From the NCBI GenBank assembly GCA_017557005.1, contig JAFZFZ010000020.1, forward strand, positions 1 to 64,000: 64,000 nt of DNA, read 5' to 3'. Shown here piece after piece: positions 25,762-34,680 of this stretch (position 1 is the stretch's first letter; every line of letters starts with the position of its first letter). The DNA comes from Bacteroidaceae bacterium. GTDB lineage: Bacteria; Bacteroidota; Bacteroidia; Bacteroidales; Bacteroidaceae. The notes under the pieces were generated by a model. The model saw nothing but the letters and a program-made list of their open reading frames with translations. It made no database searches and was not told the DNA's origin. Made by a program: the position numbers and the translations under genes.

Positions 25762-26996
25762 TCTTGCAATTTTAGTTCGTTCATTTTAGGCTTACATAGC
25801 TTACACAGCAGCCATAAAGCCAGCGATAGCATAGGAATCTCAATCACCGACAAACTGGCAAAATAGGAGTCGAACCATCCCATGAAGAGCAATCCGCACT
25901 CAAAGAAATAGGCCGTATACACATATATATTGTTGAATCGTATCGTTGCAACCTTCATCAGATATATAGCACTACTCACAAAGAGCACAAACAGCGCAAA
26001 CGTCACATAATCAGCATTGATAAGCACTGTTCCGAAGAATGTACGCACATTGGTCAGATTAAATCCCGTATTATAGTAATAGGGATTCAATGGAACTATC
26101 AGCTCACCACTCCCCGTCAATGCTCTTGCAATATTTACAAGCTGGGCAATCACCATATCAAATTCGCCCTCATCGGGAAATCCGAGCTCCATATCCACAC
26201 TGAGTCCTAACGTACCACTCGTCAGATAATGAATAAAGTTTCTGAAGATAAACGACAACACCTCATTATCCAGATCATTCTCCTCCACCAGCACCAACGA
26301 AATCACATACGACCCTAAGAATACCACAGCCACACCTAATACGACATACAACATTAGCGACAGCCTCAGTTTCGTCTTTCCTGTATATAGTCTGAGCATG
26401 ATACCTACCAGACAAGGAATGATGAGCCAACCCAAAATCTGATACAGAACAGCAATAATAAATATCGGAACAATGATCAGCCACAACCACCACCTCTGTC
26501 GGTCCACGAAGTAGATTGACATCATCAAAATAGGCAAAGACAATTGACGCAAGTGTCCCCAAATACCCTTACCACAAAGTTCATCACCAAAGTCGCGCGA
26601 CCCAATAGGGAAAGCACCATTCACCGATCTGAATCTCCACACAAACAGCAATATAACAAATACAGCTATATACACTATCAGCTTCGGCATATCCTCCTCA
26701 GCCATGCTGCTATTCAGCGGCCGGTTATGTTTTTGCAACACAAAAGCCAACACATAACTGGGTATGGCAAAAAGCACCAATCCAACACTCCAGATAAAGA
26801 TACTGGGATAGTAGAAATCCACAAAGCCGAAGTTTCCAGATATTGCTATGGAGATAAGCAATATGATCGAATAGGGCACCATCAAGAAAATGAGCGGCGT
26901 ATACAACGACCTCCATGCCTTCAGTTCCAGATAGAGCAGCACCGCCACCTCTATTAAAAACGACACGAGAATCAGTATATCCTGAAATCCACCCAT
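25731..26996 (-). CDS. Wzy-type polysaccharide polymerase
   Basis: 421 residues, about 11 membrane helices, little soluble sequence, and a large periplasmic loop (about 245-320) with DMELGFPDEGEFD. The oligosaccharide-repeat-unit polymerase role is assigned from topology and position between wzz and wzx, since Wzy sequences diverge widely. It may belong to one of the Bacteroidetes DUF families of polymerases. It is leftward in the export operon. Confidence 0.78.
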   Translation of the reverse strand: MGGFQDILILVSFLIEVAVLLYLELKAWRSLYTPLIFLMVPYSIILLISIAISGNFGFVDFYYPSIFIWSVGLVLFAIPSYVLAFVLQKHNRPLNSSMAEEDMPKLIVYIAVFVILLFVWRFRSVNGAFPIGSRDFGDELCGKGIWGHLRQLSLPILMMSIYFVDRQRWWLWLIIVPIFIIAVLYQILGWLIIPCLVGIMLRLYTGKTKLRLSLMLYVVLGVAVVFLGSYVISLVLVEENDLDNEVLSFIFRNFIHYLTSGTLGLSVDMELGFPDEGEFDMVIAQLVNIARALTGSGELIVPLNPYYYNTGFNLTNVRTFFGTVLINADYVTFALFVLFVSSAIYLMKVATIRFNNIYVYTAYFFECGLLFMGWFDSYFASLSVIEIPMLSLALWLLCKLCKPKMNELKLQECTLSAIVNS

Positions 26997-27025
26997 ACCG
27001 CAAGCCTACATACAAGCCCTATCTA

Positions 27026-28102
27026 TCAGCCCTTGTGGCTATCTATGATACGATCCTTTACGATAATCCACGCCACCGTACCGAATCCAGCGAGGAACAC
27101 ATACAGCAGTCCCATCATCATCTTCTTCGGCGACGAAGCCTTGACAGGCATGAAGGCCGGTTGCATGATTACACACACAGGCGTGCTCTCAGCCACCTTG
27201 GCGCGAGCCATTTCCAGCTGTTGTGCCAACTGGTTATATACCCCGAAAGCCAGATCCTGTTCGTTCGACAATCGGTTCTGCTCTATCTGATATTGCATCT
27301 TCACCACCCCCTGGTGCTGATCCACATACATCGCATAAGCCTGCTGCGCAGCATAGTACTTATCCTGCGCCTCCTTATATAGTGTCTCCGTGTATGTCAG
27401 GTCCTTGCGCGCCTTTGCCGAGCGATAGGTACCGATATACTCCTGCAGCTTATCCGACACCACGCTGGCCACATAGGCAGCCACCTTCGGATCCTGCATG
27501 GTCACATGCAACGTAATCACGTAGTTACCCTTATCTACCGACACCACAATCAGTTCGTTCAATGCCTGCAACATCAGATACTGTTTACGAGTGAAGAACA
27601 TCTCCTGTCCTTTGGAAGGGATTACCGTATCCTCCTCCACCTTGCCGAACATCTTCTTCACCATCTTGATGGGAGCCTTTATCATCTTGCTCCACCAGGT
27701 CTTCTTCTGATGCTTGCTCAGGTAATCATACAGCGTAGTACACAGTTCGCCCTCCTTCGTCTCAATCTGCAGACTCATCAAGTCACACAGGAAGGGAGTC
27801 GACGACACGATCTGCGGATATAGTTCCGGATACAAAGCATCCTCACCACCCGACAATCCACCCAGGCTGAATCCCGCCATCGAAGCCAATGCTCCGAGGC
27901 TACCCGAAGCGCCCGAACCCGACGAAGCCTCCGGTGCCATCACCACGGTCGACGTATACTGTTTGGGAATGCTATAAGCCACGATGATAGCCAGCACACC
28001 GCCGATAAAGCAGTTCGTGATGATACGCTTACGCTTGCTCCACAGCAAGAGTATCAGTCCTACGATATCTATATCTTTGCGTTCGTTCTGTGTATTCTCC
28101 AT
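27026..28102 (-). CDS. Wzz-type chain-length determinant protein
   Basis: 358 residues with an N-terminal helix (about 30-50, IITNCFIGGVLAIIVAYSIP), a Wzz domain start (YTSTVVMAPEAS), a long periplasmic coiled coil (about 205-295, ending QQLEMARAKVAESTP), and a Pro-rich second membrane segment PVKASSPKKMMMGLLYVFLAG. No C-terminal tyrosine kinase domain is present. It regulates polymer length with Wzy and contacts the SLBB exporter, whose gene ends 5 bases upstream. Confidence 0.92.
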   Translation of the reverse strand: MENTQNERKDIDIVGLILLLWSKRKRIITNCFIGGVLAIIVAYSIPKQYTSTVVMAPEASSGSGASGSLGALASMAGFSLGGLSGGEDALYPELYPQIVSSTPFLCDLMSLQIETKEGELCTTLYDYLSKHQKKTWWSKMIKAPIKMVKKMFGKVEEDTVIPSKGQEMFFTRKQYLMLQALNELIVVSVDKGNYVITLHVTMQDPKVAAYVASVVSDKLQEYIGTYRSAKARKDLTYTETLYKEAQDKYYAAQQAYAMYVDQHQGVVKMQYQIEQNRLSNEQDLAFGVYNQLAQQLEMARAKVAESTPVCVIMQPAFMPVKASSPKKMMMGLLYVFLAGFGTVAWIIVKDRIIDSHKG

Positions 28103-28106
28103 ACCA

Positions 28107-30590
28107 CTATTTTCTAAGAATATTTGTCAATGCGATGATTACGGTAGCCAACGAAGCCGATGTTGATCCTAAGCTCAAGATTTCTGTAGTCTTCAGGCGC
28201 TCCTTATCCTTTACGGGTACTACGATTTCGCATCCCGGCTGTATTGCGTTGCGGTTCAGTCGGTTGGCACGTGCCACCGTACCATTCATATATACGATAT
28301 ACACCTTTGACTTCTTCGCCTCATTGCTATATCCACCGGCCTGGTCCAGGTAGTAGTTCAGACCCTTACCCTTCTTGTACGATACCGTGTTCACATACAT
28401 CACCTCGCCGCTCATCTTCACCGTGTTCGAGTATTGAGGAATGATCAGTCTGTCGCCATCACGCAGTGTCACGTCGGCATCCGATCCGGGCTTTGCCAAT
28501 GCCTTATCCAACTCGATACCCACGGGATAGTCCGTCTGGTTCATGATTTTGTTACGTATAGCCAGCGAGTCAGCCTTGTCCTTCGCCAACTGCAGCGAGG
28601 TCTCCATGGTCGTCTCCAGTCGTGCCTTCTCCTCATCGGTCATCGCTCGCACCAGTCGGGCACCCTGCGCATACGCCTGCGGAGTCAGTCCGCCCGCACT
28701 AGCCACCAGTTCGCTCAGTCGTTGGTTCTTCTTCTCCAGGGCGTAGGTACCGTTGAAGAGCACCTCACCCTCGATCACCACGTTCTCCTGCTTGAAGTAT
28801 CCCGGGCTCTTGCGCACATACACCTCATCGAAGGGCATCAACGTAAAGTTCGGGTTACCCTCCACGATGAGTCCGTCGCTGATAGCAAACGAGTACATAT
28901 GTGATATCGTATCGCTGGCCGATGTAGCACGTGAGTTCTTCACGCGTCGTGCCACGTCCACCTTAGCTGTTGATGCCGCCTCGGTAAGACCACCCGCATT
29001 CACGATGAAGTCCTCCACCGACATATTCTCCACATATTCATACATACCGGGGAAGGCCACCTCACCAAAGATCTTCACGGTCTGCACCTCCTGCATATCG
29101 AAGAGGCTCGGCACCAGCAACACGTCGTTCTTGCGCAGTGCCACATCAGCCGCCTTGCCGCTCATCAGCTCTTCCAGGTTGATAGCCAAGTTCTCCATCG
29201 TATTGTTCGAGTTGCGACGGTTCAGGATAGCACGGTTCATGAAGGCATCATCCTTCAGTCCGCCCGCACACTCTATCAACTGCTTCACCGTGCTCACACG
29301 TCCATCCATCTGGAACTGTCCGGGACGATATACCGCACCCTTCACCTCCACCATATTGGCAAATGAAGGCATGATGGAATCCACCGACACCGAGTCTCCA
29401 TCGGCCAATATAAAGCTCTGCTGTTCAGCCGCGTTGAGTGTATAGATCTCACGTTCGCGCTTACCATTACGGATCAGTCGCACATCCTCCTTGTAGGCGT
29501 TGCCAGCAAATCCACCGGCATACTTCATCAGCTGTGCCAATGTCTCGTTGTCCAGCACCTCATAGTACATCGGGCGCTTCACGTTACCCGTCACGCTCAC
29601 TAGATTCTTGTAAGCATCTACGCTCACCACGTCGTTATCCTCCAGACGGATACCCATATCCGAGTTACCATTGAGGATAAAGTCATACACGTCGTATGTA
29701 GCCACCATCTTGTCGTTACGGTACACCTTCACCTCACGCAGTGTACCCACCTCATTCACGCCACCAGCCTGGTATAGTGCGTTGAAGATGGTTGCAAACG
29801 ATGACATCGCGTAGGTACCCGGGTTCTCCACCTCACCCATCACATGCACCTGTATGGTACGGTTCTGTGCCAGCGACAGGCGGATATTCGATTCCGGTTC
29901 ATCACCGCTGATGCTCGAGTATATCTGTCCCAGCTGTTTCTTCAGATAGTTATTAGCCTGCGTCACAGTCAGTCCGCTCAGGTGCACCGGTCCCAAGTTC
30001 TCCACATAGATGTTACCATCGGGCGAGATGGTCTCCTGGATGGTCGACTGCGATGCCCCCCAGATATCGATTACCACCTCATCACCCGACCCCAACTTAT
30101 AGTTGGCCGGTGTAGGCAGGTTATAGCTTGCCTCGAAGGTCACATCCTTGTTTTGGAAGATGCGATGTCCGAAGATCTCCTTCTTCTTCTCCTCGCGTGC
30201 CATATACATCATCGTCGAGTCGGGGAAGAGGAATCCAAGTTCACCCGTCATCATCTCCTCGCGCTCTGTAGCGTTCATCTTATCCTTTTCCTGCTTGGCA
30301 CTCTGCAGTTCCACGGCACCATTCTTAGCCGGTGCCTTGCGTGTACGTTCCTTTTCGGTCATCGTAGCACCCACGCCCGTCGACTTCTGGTTTTCCATTT
30401 TCCGCTTGATGCGGTTCACCTGGTCCATGGTCACACCCCTGCGTAGCAAGTCCTTGGCAATCTGCTGCTGGCTATCCCCCTTCTCCTGGGCAGCCATCAC
30501 ATATTCAATCACTTGGTCATCGGTCATCTTCTGTGCCGACACCACGCCAACACATAACAAAAAGAAAAGCAAAAGCGAAAATTTCTTCAT
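28107..30590 (-). CDS. Polysaccharide export protein with multiple SLBB domains
   Basis: An 827-residue secreted protein with a signal peptide (1-19, cut before QKMTDD). A basic region and a Poly_export domain (about 165-245, LGSGDEVVIDIWGASQ) follow, then five or six SLBB/beta-grasp repeats (VHVMGEVENPGTY, VSVTGNVKRPMYY, VEVKGAVYRPGQF, VKIFGEVAFPGMY, VVIEGEVLFNGTY, VKMSGEVMYVNTV) and a C-terminal helix LASLATVIIALTNIL. It forms the outer-membrane/periplasmic export channel. It is much longer than E. coli Wza (about 380), as usual for Bacteroidetes. Second gene of the operon. Confidence 0.93.
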   Translation of the reverse strand: MKKFSLLLFFLLCVGVVSAQKMTDDQVIEYVMAAQEKGDSQQQIAKDLLRRGVTMDQVNRIKRKMENQKSTGVGATMTEKERTRKAPAKNGAVELQSAKQEKDKMNATEREEMMTGELGFLFPDSTMMYMAREEKKKEIFGHRIFQNKDVTFEASYNLPTPANYKLGSGDEVVIDIWGASQSTIQETISPDGNIYVENLGPVHLSGLTVTQANNYLKKQLGQIYSSISGDEPESNIRLSLAQNRTIQVHVMGEVENPGTYAMSSFATIFNALYQAGGVNEVGTLREVKVYRNDKMVATYDVYDFILNGNSDMGIRLEDNDVVSVDAYKNLVSVTGNVKRPMYYEVLDNETLAQLMKYAGGFAGNAYKEDVRLIRNGKREREIYTLNAAEQQSFILADGDSVSVDSIMPSFANMVEVKGAVYRPGQFQMDGRVSTVKQLIECAGGLKDDAFMNRAILNRRNSNNTMENLAINLEELMSGKAADVALRKNDVLLVPSLFDMQEVQTVKIFGEVAFPGMYEYVENMSVEDFIVNAGGLTEAASTAKVDVARRVKNSRATSASDTISHMYSFAISDGLIVEGNPNFTLMPFDEVYVRKSPGYFKQENVVIEGEVLFNGTYALEKKNQRLSELVASAGGLTPQAYAQGARLVRAMTDEEKARLETTMETSLQLAKDKADSLAIRNKIMNQTDYPVGIELDKALAKPGSDADVTLRDGDRLIIPQYSNTVKMSGEVMYVNTVSYKKGKGLNYYLDQAGGYSNEAKKSKVYIVYMNGTVARANRLNRNAIQPGCEIVVPVKDKERLKTTEILSLGSTSASLATVIIALTNILRK

Positions 30591-30615
30591 TTTTCGTTTC
30601 GAGATAAGTTTCTAA

Positions 30616-31260
30616 TTAAAATTTCTTGCCGCTGATGATTGAGAAAGCGGTCTTACACACAATCATCAGGTCACCCCACAGCGAACGTGTGGTCAGATAC
30701 TCCAAGTCCATGTTCAGACGAGTGATCATCTTCTCCATCGTGTCGGTATACCCGTTATACAAGGTTGCGTTCGAGGTCAGTCCCGGACGCATCTTGTAGA
30801 TATGCACATAGTGCGGTGCCACCTCCATAATCTTGTCGATAAACACCTGACGTTCTGGGCGCGGACCCACCAGCGTCATGTCGCCGTTGAGCACGTTAAA
30901 CATCTGCGGCAGCTCATCCAGATGGTGTTCACGCAAGAATCGTCCCACCTTGGTCATCTGCTCCAGACGCTCCTCCTCCGTACGTGGGATACCATGCTTC
31001 TCAGCATCCTTCTTCATCGTACGAAACTTGTATATCGTAAATGTTTTACCCTTATACCCCACGCGTTCCTGCTTGTATATCGCCTCGCCTCCAGCACATT
31101 GGATGATGATATACACGATAAGCAGTACGGGCGACAATATCACAATACCACAAAATGCAGCCACTATATCAATCAATCGTTTCACGGCGCGTTGCACTCC
31201 GTTCATAGCATCCTTATATTCTGCCGCATTTGCGTTTGTCACAGTAGTTATATCTTCCAT
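30616..31260 (-). CDS. Initiating sugar-phosphate transferase
   Basis: A 214-residue bacterial sugar transferase (WcaJ/PglC-type) that moves a sugar-1-phosphate from a nucleotide sugar to undecaprenyl phosphate, starting repeat-unit synthesis. One reentrant membrane helix (about 30-52) is followed by YKQERVGYKGKTFTIYKFRTM, LREHHLDELPQMFNVL and LVGPRPERQ, the diagnostic blocks. It heads the export operon behind a divergent promoter shared with fabD. Confidence 0.94.
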   Translation of the reverse strand: MEDITTVTNANAAEYKDAMNGVQRAVKRLIDIVAAFCGIVILSPVLLIVYIIIQCAGGEAIYKQERVGYKGKTFTIYKFRTMKKDAEKHGIPRTEEERLEQMTKVGRFLREHHLDELPQMFNVLNGDMTLVGPRPERQVFIDKIMEVAPHYVHIYKMRPGLTSNATLYNGYTDTMEKMITRLNMDLEYLTTRSLWGDLMIVCKTAFSIISGKKF

Positions 31261-31350
31261 ATCTATTATTTCAGCGTTCTATTCTTATCTATAAGATAAA
31301 CGCGCGCGTTCTTTTTATATTGTATAATATTTCGATTTTAATTTATCGCA

Positions 31351-31358
31351 CAAAGGTA
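31351..31358 (-). promoter_or_regulatory. Promoter -7 element for the polysaccharide export operon
   Basis: Minus-strand TACCTTTG, 91 bases upstream of the sugar transferase ATG. It is arranged back to back with the fabD promoter. Confidence 0.6.
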
Positions 31359-31370
31359 GTATATTTTCGG

Positions 31371-31398
31371 TTGAATACAATAAAAATTATTACCTTTG
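31371..31398 (+). promoter_or_regulatory. Promoter for fabD
   Basis: TACCTTTG at 31391-31398 with TTG at 31371-31373; the fabD ATG follows at 31481. Confidence 0.62.
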
Positions 31399-31480
31399 CG
31401 CAAATTTTTCACGTACAAACACCGATTAAAGTACATTATAACCTATATAATAAGACAATTAACTAAGAAAAAGACCACTT

Positions 31481-32341
31481 ATGAAATCATTTGTTTTCCC
31501 CGGTCAGGGAGCCCAGTTCTCAGGTATGGGCAAAGACCTTTACGAAACCTCCCCCCTTGCAAAGGAACTTTTTGAGAAGGCCAACGACATCCTTGGCTTT
31601 CGCATCACCGATATCATGTTTGCCGGCACCGACGAAGAGCTTCGCCAGACCAAGGTGACCCAGCCCGCTGTGTTCCTGCATTCAGTCATCACCGCCCTCT
31701 GCATGGGCGATGACTTCTGCCCCGACATGGTTGCCGGCCACTCGCTGGGCGAGTTCTCAGCCATGGTAGCCAGTGGCGCCCTCACCTTCGAGGATGGCCT
31801 CAAGCTCGTCTATGCCCGTGCCATGGCTATGCAGAAGGCATGCGAGATGCAGCCCTCTACGATGGCCGCCATCCTCGGTTTGCCCGACGAGACCATCGAG
31901 ACCATCTGTCAGGAGATCACCGCCGGCGGACACACCGTCGTTGCGGCCAACTACAACTGTCCCGGCCAGGTTGTCATCTCGGGTAGCCTCGAGGGCATCC
32001 AGCTCGCCTGTGCCAAGCTCACCGAGGCCGGTGCCAAGCGTGCCCTTCCCTTGAGCGTTGGTGGCGCCTTCCACTCACCGCTGATGGATCCCGCCAAGGT
32101 AGAGCTCGCTGCCGCCATCGAGTCCACCGAGTTCCACACTCCCCAGTGCCCCGTATACCAGAATGTAGATGCCCTTCCCCATACCGATCCCGAAGAGATC
32201 AAGGCCAACCTCATCGCACAGCTCACTGCTCCCGTCCGCTGGACACAGAGCGTCCTCAACATGCGTGCCGCCGGTGCTGAATCCTTCACCGAATGTGGTC
32301 CGGGCAACGTCCTGACGGGGTTGGTTCGAAAGATTAGATAA
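31481..32341 (+). CDS. fabD: Malonyl CoA-acyl carrier protein transacylase (FabD)
   Basis: Loads malonate from CoA onto acyl carrier protein for fatty acid synthesis. It shows FVFPGQGAQFSGMG at the start, nucleophile Ser88 in AGHSLGE with His87, and active-site His198 in GGAFHSPLM. The 286 residues are normal. Heavily C-ending codon usage suggests high expression. Its stop is followed within 10 bases by the first inverted 7-bp repeat array. Confidence 0.96.
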   Translation: MKSFVFPGQGAQFSGMGKDLYETSPLAKELFEKANDILGFRITDIMFAGTDEELRQTKVTQPAVFLHSVITALCMGDDFCPDMVAGHSLGEFSAMVASGALTFEDGLKLVYARAMAMQKACEMQPSTMAAILGLPDETIETICQEITAGGHTVVAANYNCPGQVVISGSLEGIQLACAKLTEAGAKRALPLSVGGAFHSPLMDPAKVELAAAIESTEFHTPQCPVYQNVDALPHTDPEEIKANLIAQLTAPVRWTQSVLNMRAAGAESFTECGPGNVLTGLVRKIR

Positions 32342-32350
32342 TCTTTCGAA

Positions 32351-32392
32351 GGTCTACGGTCAACGGTCTACAGTCAACGGTCAATGGTCAAG
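32351..32392. repeat. Left 7-bp repeat array flanking the four-helix-bundle gene
   Basis: Six 7-bp units (ggtctac, ggtcaac, ggtctac, agtcaac, ggtcaat, ggtcaag). They are the inverted form of the right array at 32802-32857. Confidence 0.92.
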
Positions 32393-32414
32393 TTTGTCAA
32401 TATAAATTAGAAAT

Positions 32415-32813
32415 ATGAGTAACAGGAAATTAGAGGAGTTAAGGATTTGGAACGATGCCAGGAAGCTTGTAAAAGAGATATACCTTCTTATGAAGGATAA
32501 TCGAGACTATGGTTTCAAGGACCAGATACAGCGCGCAACAATTTCCATCATGAACAATATTGCAGAAGGATCCGAATACCATTCCGATCCAGTTTTTATA
32601 AGATATCTGAACATAGCCAAAGGAAGCTGCGCTGAAGTCAAAAGCATGCTATATCTATGCGAAGATCTCGGTTATTGCGACAAAGCCAACCGAGAAAGAC
32701 TACACAAACAGCTACACAGCCTCACAAGCGGCATATACAAGATGATAGAATATTTAAACTCCCCCAAGAAAGAACCAACAGCACCCGCCGACAAAAATCC
32801 CGTTGACCGTTGA
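32415..32813 (+). CDS. Four-helix-bundle protein (23S rRNA intervening-sequence/S23 family)
   Basis: A 132-residue all-helical protein with the family signatures KLEELRIWNDARKLVKEIY, FKDQIQRATISIMNNIAEG and the late RLHKQLHSLTSGIYKMIEYL. Relatives are coded in intervening sequences of 23S rRNA genes, and structural cousins (Avd) serve diversity-generating retroelements; no reverse transcriptase is seen here. The gene sits alone between fabD and the amylase, flanked by inverted 7-bp arrays. Its last codons (NPVDR) and stop are inside the right array, which suggests a movable cassette. Confidence 0.9.
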   Translation: MSNRKLEELRIWNDARKLVKEIYLLMKDNRDYGFKDQIQRATISIMNNIAEGSEYHSDPVFIRYLNIAKGSCAEVKSMLYLCEDLGYCDKANRERLHKQLHSLTSGIYKMIEYLNSPKKEPTAPADKNPVDR

Positions 32814-32857
32814 CTGTTGACCGTTGACCGTTGACTGTTGACCGTTGACCGTTGACT
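32802..32857. repeat. Right 7-bp repeat array flanking the four-helix-bundle gene
   Basis: Eight GTTGACC/GTTGACT units in perfect 7-bp register. The TGA stop of the four-helix gene (32811-32813) is within it. Confidence 0.93.
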
Positions 32858-32878
32858 TTAGACAATAAATTAAACATT

Positions 32879-34561
32879 ATGAATAAAATCATCCTTTATC
32901 AGATTTTTACTCGCCTTTTCGGCAACGACAACACCCAGTGTGTAGCAAACGGTAGCATCGAGCAGAACGGCTGCGGCAAGTTTGCCAATTTCACCCCCGA
33001 GGCCCTGGCAGCCATCAAGGAGCTGGGCGTCACCCACGTATGGTACACCGGTGTCATTGAGCACGCCACGCAGACCGACTATAGCGCGCAAGGCATCCGC
33101 CCCGACCACAAGGCCACCGTCAAGGGCAAGGCCGGCTCCCCCTACGCCATCAAGGACTACTACGATGTAGACCCCGACCTCGCCACCGATGTACCGGGCC
33201 GCATGAAGGAGTTTAACCAACTCGTGAAGCGCACCCACGCAGCCGGTTTGAAGATGATCATCGACTTCGTCCCCAACCACGTAGCCCGCTGTTACCACTC
33301 CGATGCCAAGCCCAAGAACGTCGTCGACCTCGGCGAAAAGGATGACACCACCCAGTTCTTCTCACCGAAGAACAACTTCTACTACCTCCCCGGCACCACG
33401 CTCGGCGGCGAGGTCGACTGGCAGGACTACACCGAGACCCCTGCACGCGCTACCGGTAACAACCGCTTCGACGCCTACCCCTCACGCAACGACTGGTACG
33501 AGACCGTGAAGCTCAACTACGGAGTCAACTACCTCGAGGGCGAGCGCACCGAGTTCTACCCCTTCCCCTCCACCTGGCTCAAGATGCGCGACATCCTCCT
33601 CTACTGGGCCAAGAAGGGCGTCGATGGCTTCCGCTGCGACATGGCCGAGATGGTCCCCTTCCAGTTCTGGGGTTGGGTGATACCTATTATAAAGGAGAAG
33701 TACCCCCACATCATCTTCATTGCCGAGGTATACAACACCTGGGAGTACTACAACTACGTCAAGCACGGTAAGTTTGACTACCTCTACGACAAGGTAGGCC
33801 TCTACGACACCCTCATCGGCGTCATCCGCCATCAGCAGTCGGCCACCGACATCACCCGCTGCTGGCAAAACCTCGGTGAGCTCCGCAGCCACATGCTCCA
33901 TTTCATGGAGAACCACGACGAGCAGCGCCTCGCCTCCGACTTCATCGTCGGCCACGGTCGTCCCGCCCTGCCCGCCATGCTCGTGAGCGCCACCATCGAC
34001 ACCTGTCCCACCATGATCTACTTTGGCCAGGAGCTCGGTGAGCGCGGCATGGACCAAGAGGGCTATAGCGGACGCGACGGACGCACCACCATCTTCGACT
34101 ACTGGAGCGTCGACACCCTCCGCCGCTGGCACGACGGCGGCACCTTCTCAGGCCGTGAGCTCAACGACGGCGAGCGCGACCTACAGGCCTACTACAGCCG
34201 CCTGCTCCACATCGCACGCGACGAGAAAGCCATCGTCGAGGGCGACTTCTTCGACCTCATGTATGCCAACCCCCACTCGGTCCATTTCAACCCCCACCGC
34301 CACTACGCCTTCCTGCGTAAGTGCGAAGGCGAGTTGTTGCTCATCGTGGCCAACTTCGATGCTCACGACACCGACGTGAAGGTCCACATCCCCAGCCACG
34401 CGTTCGACTACTTTGAGCTCCCCACCCTCTACAGTATCGAGGCCACCGAGCTGCTCACTGGCACTGCTACAGCGCTCACCCTCAGCCCCGAACAGCCCAT
34501 CGAGGTGACGCTTCCCGGTTATTCGGGTGCCATCTTAAAGTTGCAAATTCCCGAATGCTAA
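32879..34561 (+). CDS. Alpha-amylase family glycoside hydrolase (GH13)
   Basis: A 560-residue cytoplasmic-looking GH13 enzyme (no signal peptide). It has a TIM barrel with FVPNHVAR (region I), the nucleophile Asp in GFRCDMAE (region II), the acid/base Glu in FIAEVYN (region III) and ENHDEQR (region IV, with catalytic Asp). A beta-sandwich C-terminal domain ends the protein. It probably cleaves alpha-1,4-glucan, possibly glycogen or maltodextrins; substrate not certain. I chose ATG 32879, since the upstream TTG lies inside the repeat array. Codons are strongly C-biased. Confidence 0.9.
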   Translation: MNKIILYQIFTRLFGNDNTQCVANGSIEQNGCGKFANFTPEALAAIKELGVTHVWYTGVIEHATQTDYSAQGIRPDHKATVKGKAGSPYAIKDYYDVDPDLATDVPGRMKEFNQLVKRTHAAGLKMIIDFVPNHVARCYHSDAKPKNVVDLGEKDDTTQFFSPKNNFYYLPGTTLGGEVDWQDYTETPARATGNNRFDAYPSRNDWYETVKLNYGVNYLEGERTEFYPFPSTWLKMRDILLYWAKKGVDGFRCDMAEMVPFQFWGWVIPIIKEKYPHIIFIAEVYNTWEYYNYVKHGKFDYLYDKVGLYDTLIGVIRHQQSATDITRCWQNLGELRSHMLHFMENHDEQRLASDFIVGHGRPALPAMLVSATIDTCPTMIYFGQELGERGMDQEGYSGRDGRTTIFDYWSVDTLRRWHDGGTFSGRELNDGERDLQAYYSRLLHIARDEKAIVEGDFFDLMYANPHSVHFNPHRHYAFLRKCEGELLLIVANFDAHDTDVKVHIPSHAFDYFELPTLYSIEATELLTGTATALTLSPEQPIEVTLPGYSGAILKLQIPEC

Positions 34562-34646
34562 TTTAGCCCCACACCCGTTGGATGTTAAACCTCAAAAAAA
34601 ATGCTAAAAAACATGTATTTGTGTTTATCAATTAAAAATTTTGTTG

Positions 34647-34654
34647 TAATTTTG
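34647..34654 (+). promoter_or_regulatory. Promoter -7 element for the DUF3575 operon
   Basis: TAATTTTG, 26 bases upstream of the first gene; the upstream region is AT-rich and has no other clear element. Confidence 0.5.
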
Positions 34655-34680
34655 CACGAAATTTTATCAATATACACAAA

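Noticed and set aside
32415-32813. Diversity-generating retroelement (Avd-like four-helix protein)
   Set aside because: No reverse transcriptase, template/variable repeat pair or variable lectin-type target is visible in the window; the protein fits the S23/four-helix family better.
33482-34132. A 216-residue reading frame opposite the amylase gene
   Set aside because: It is an effect of strong C-ending codon bias in the amylase; the translation (long runs of V, A, G) has no family features, and the sense-strand gene is certain.
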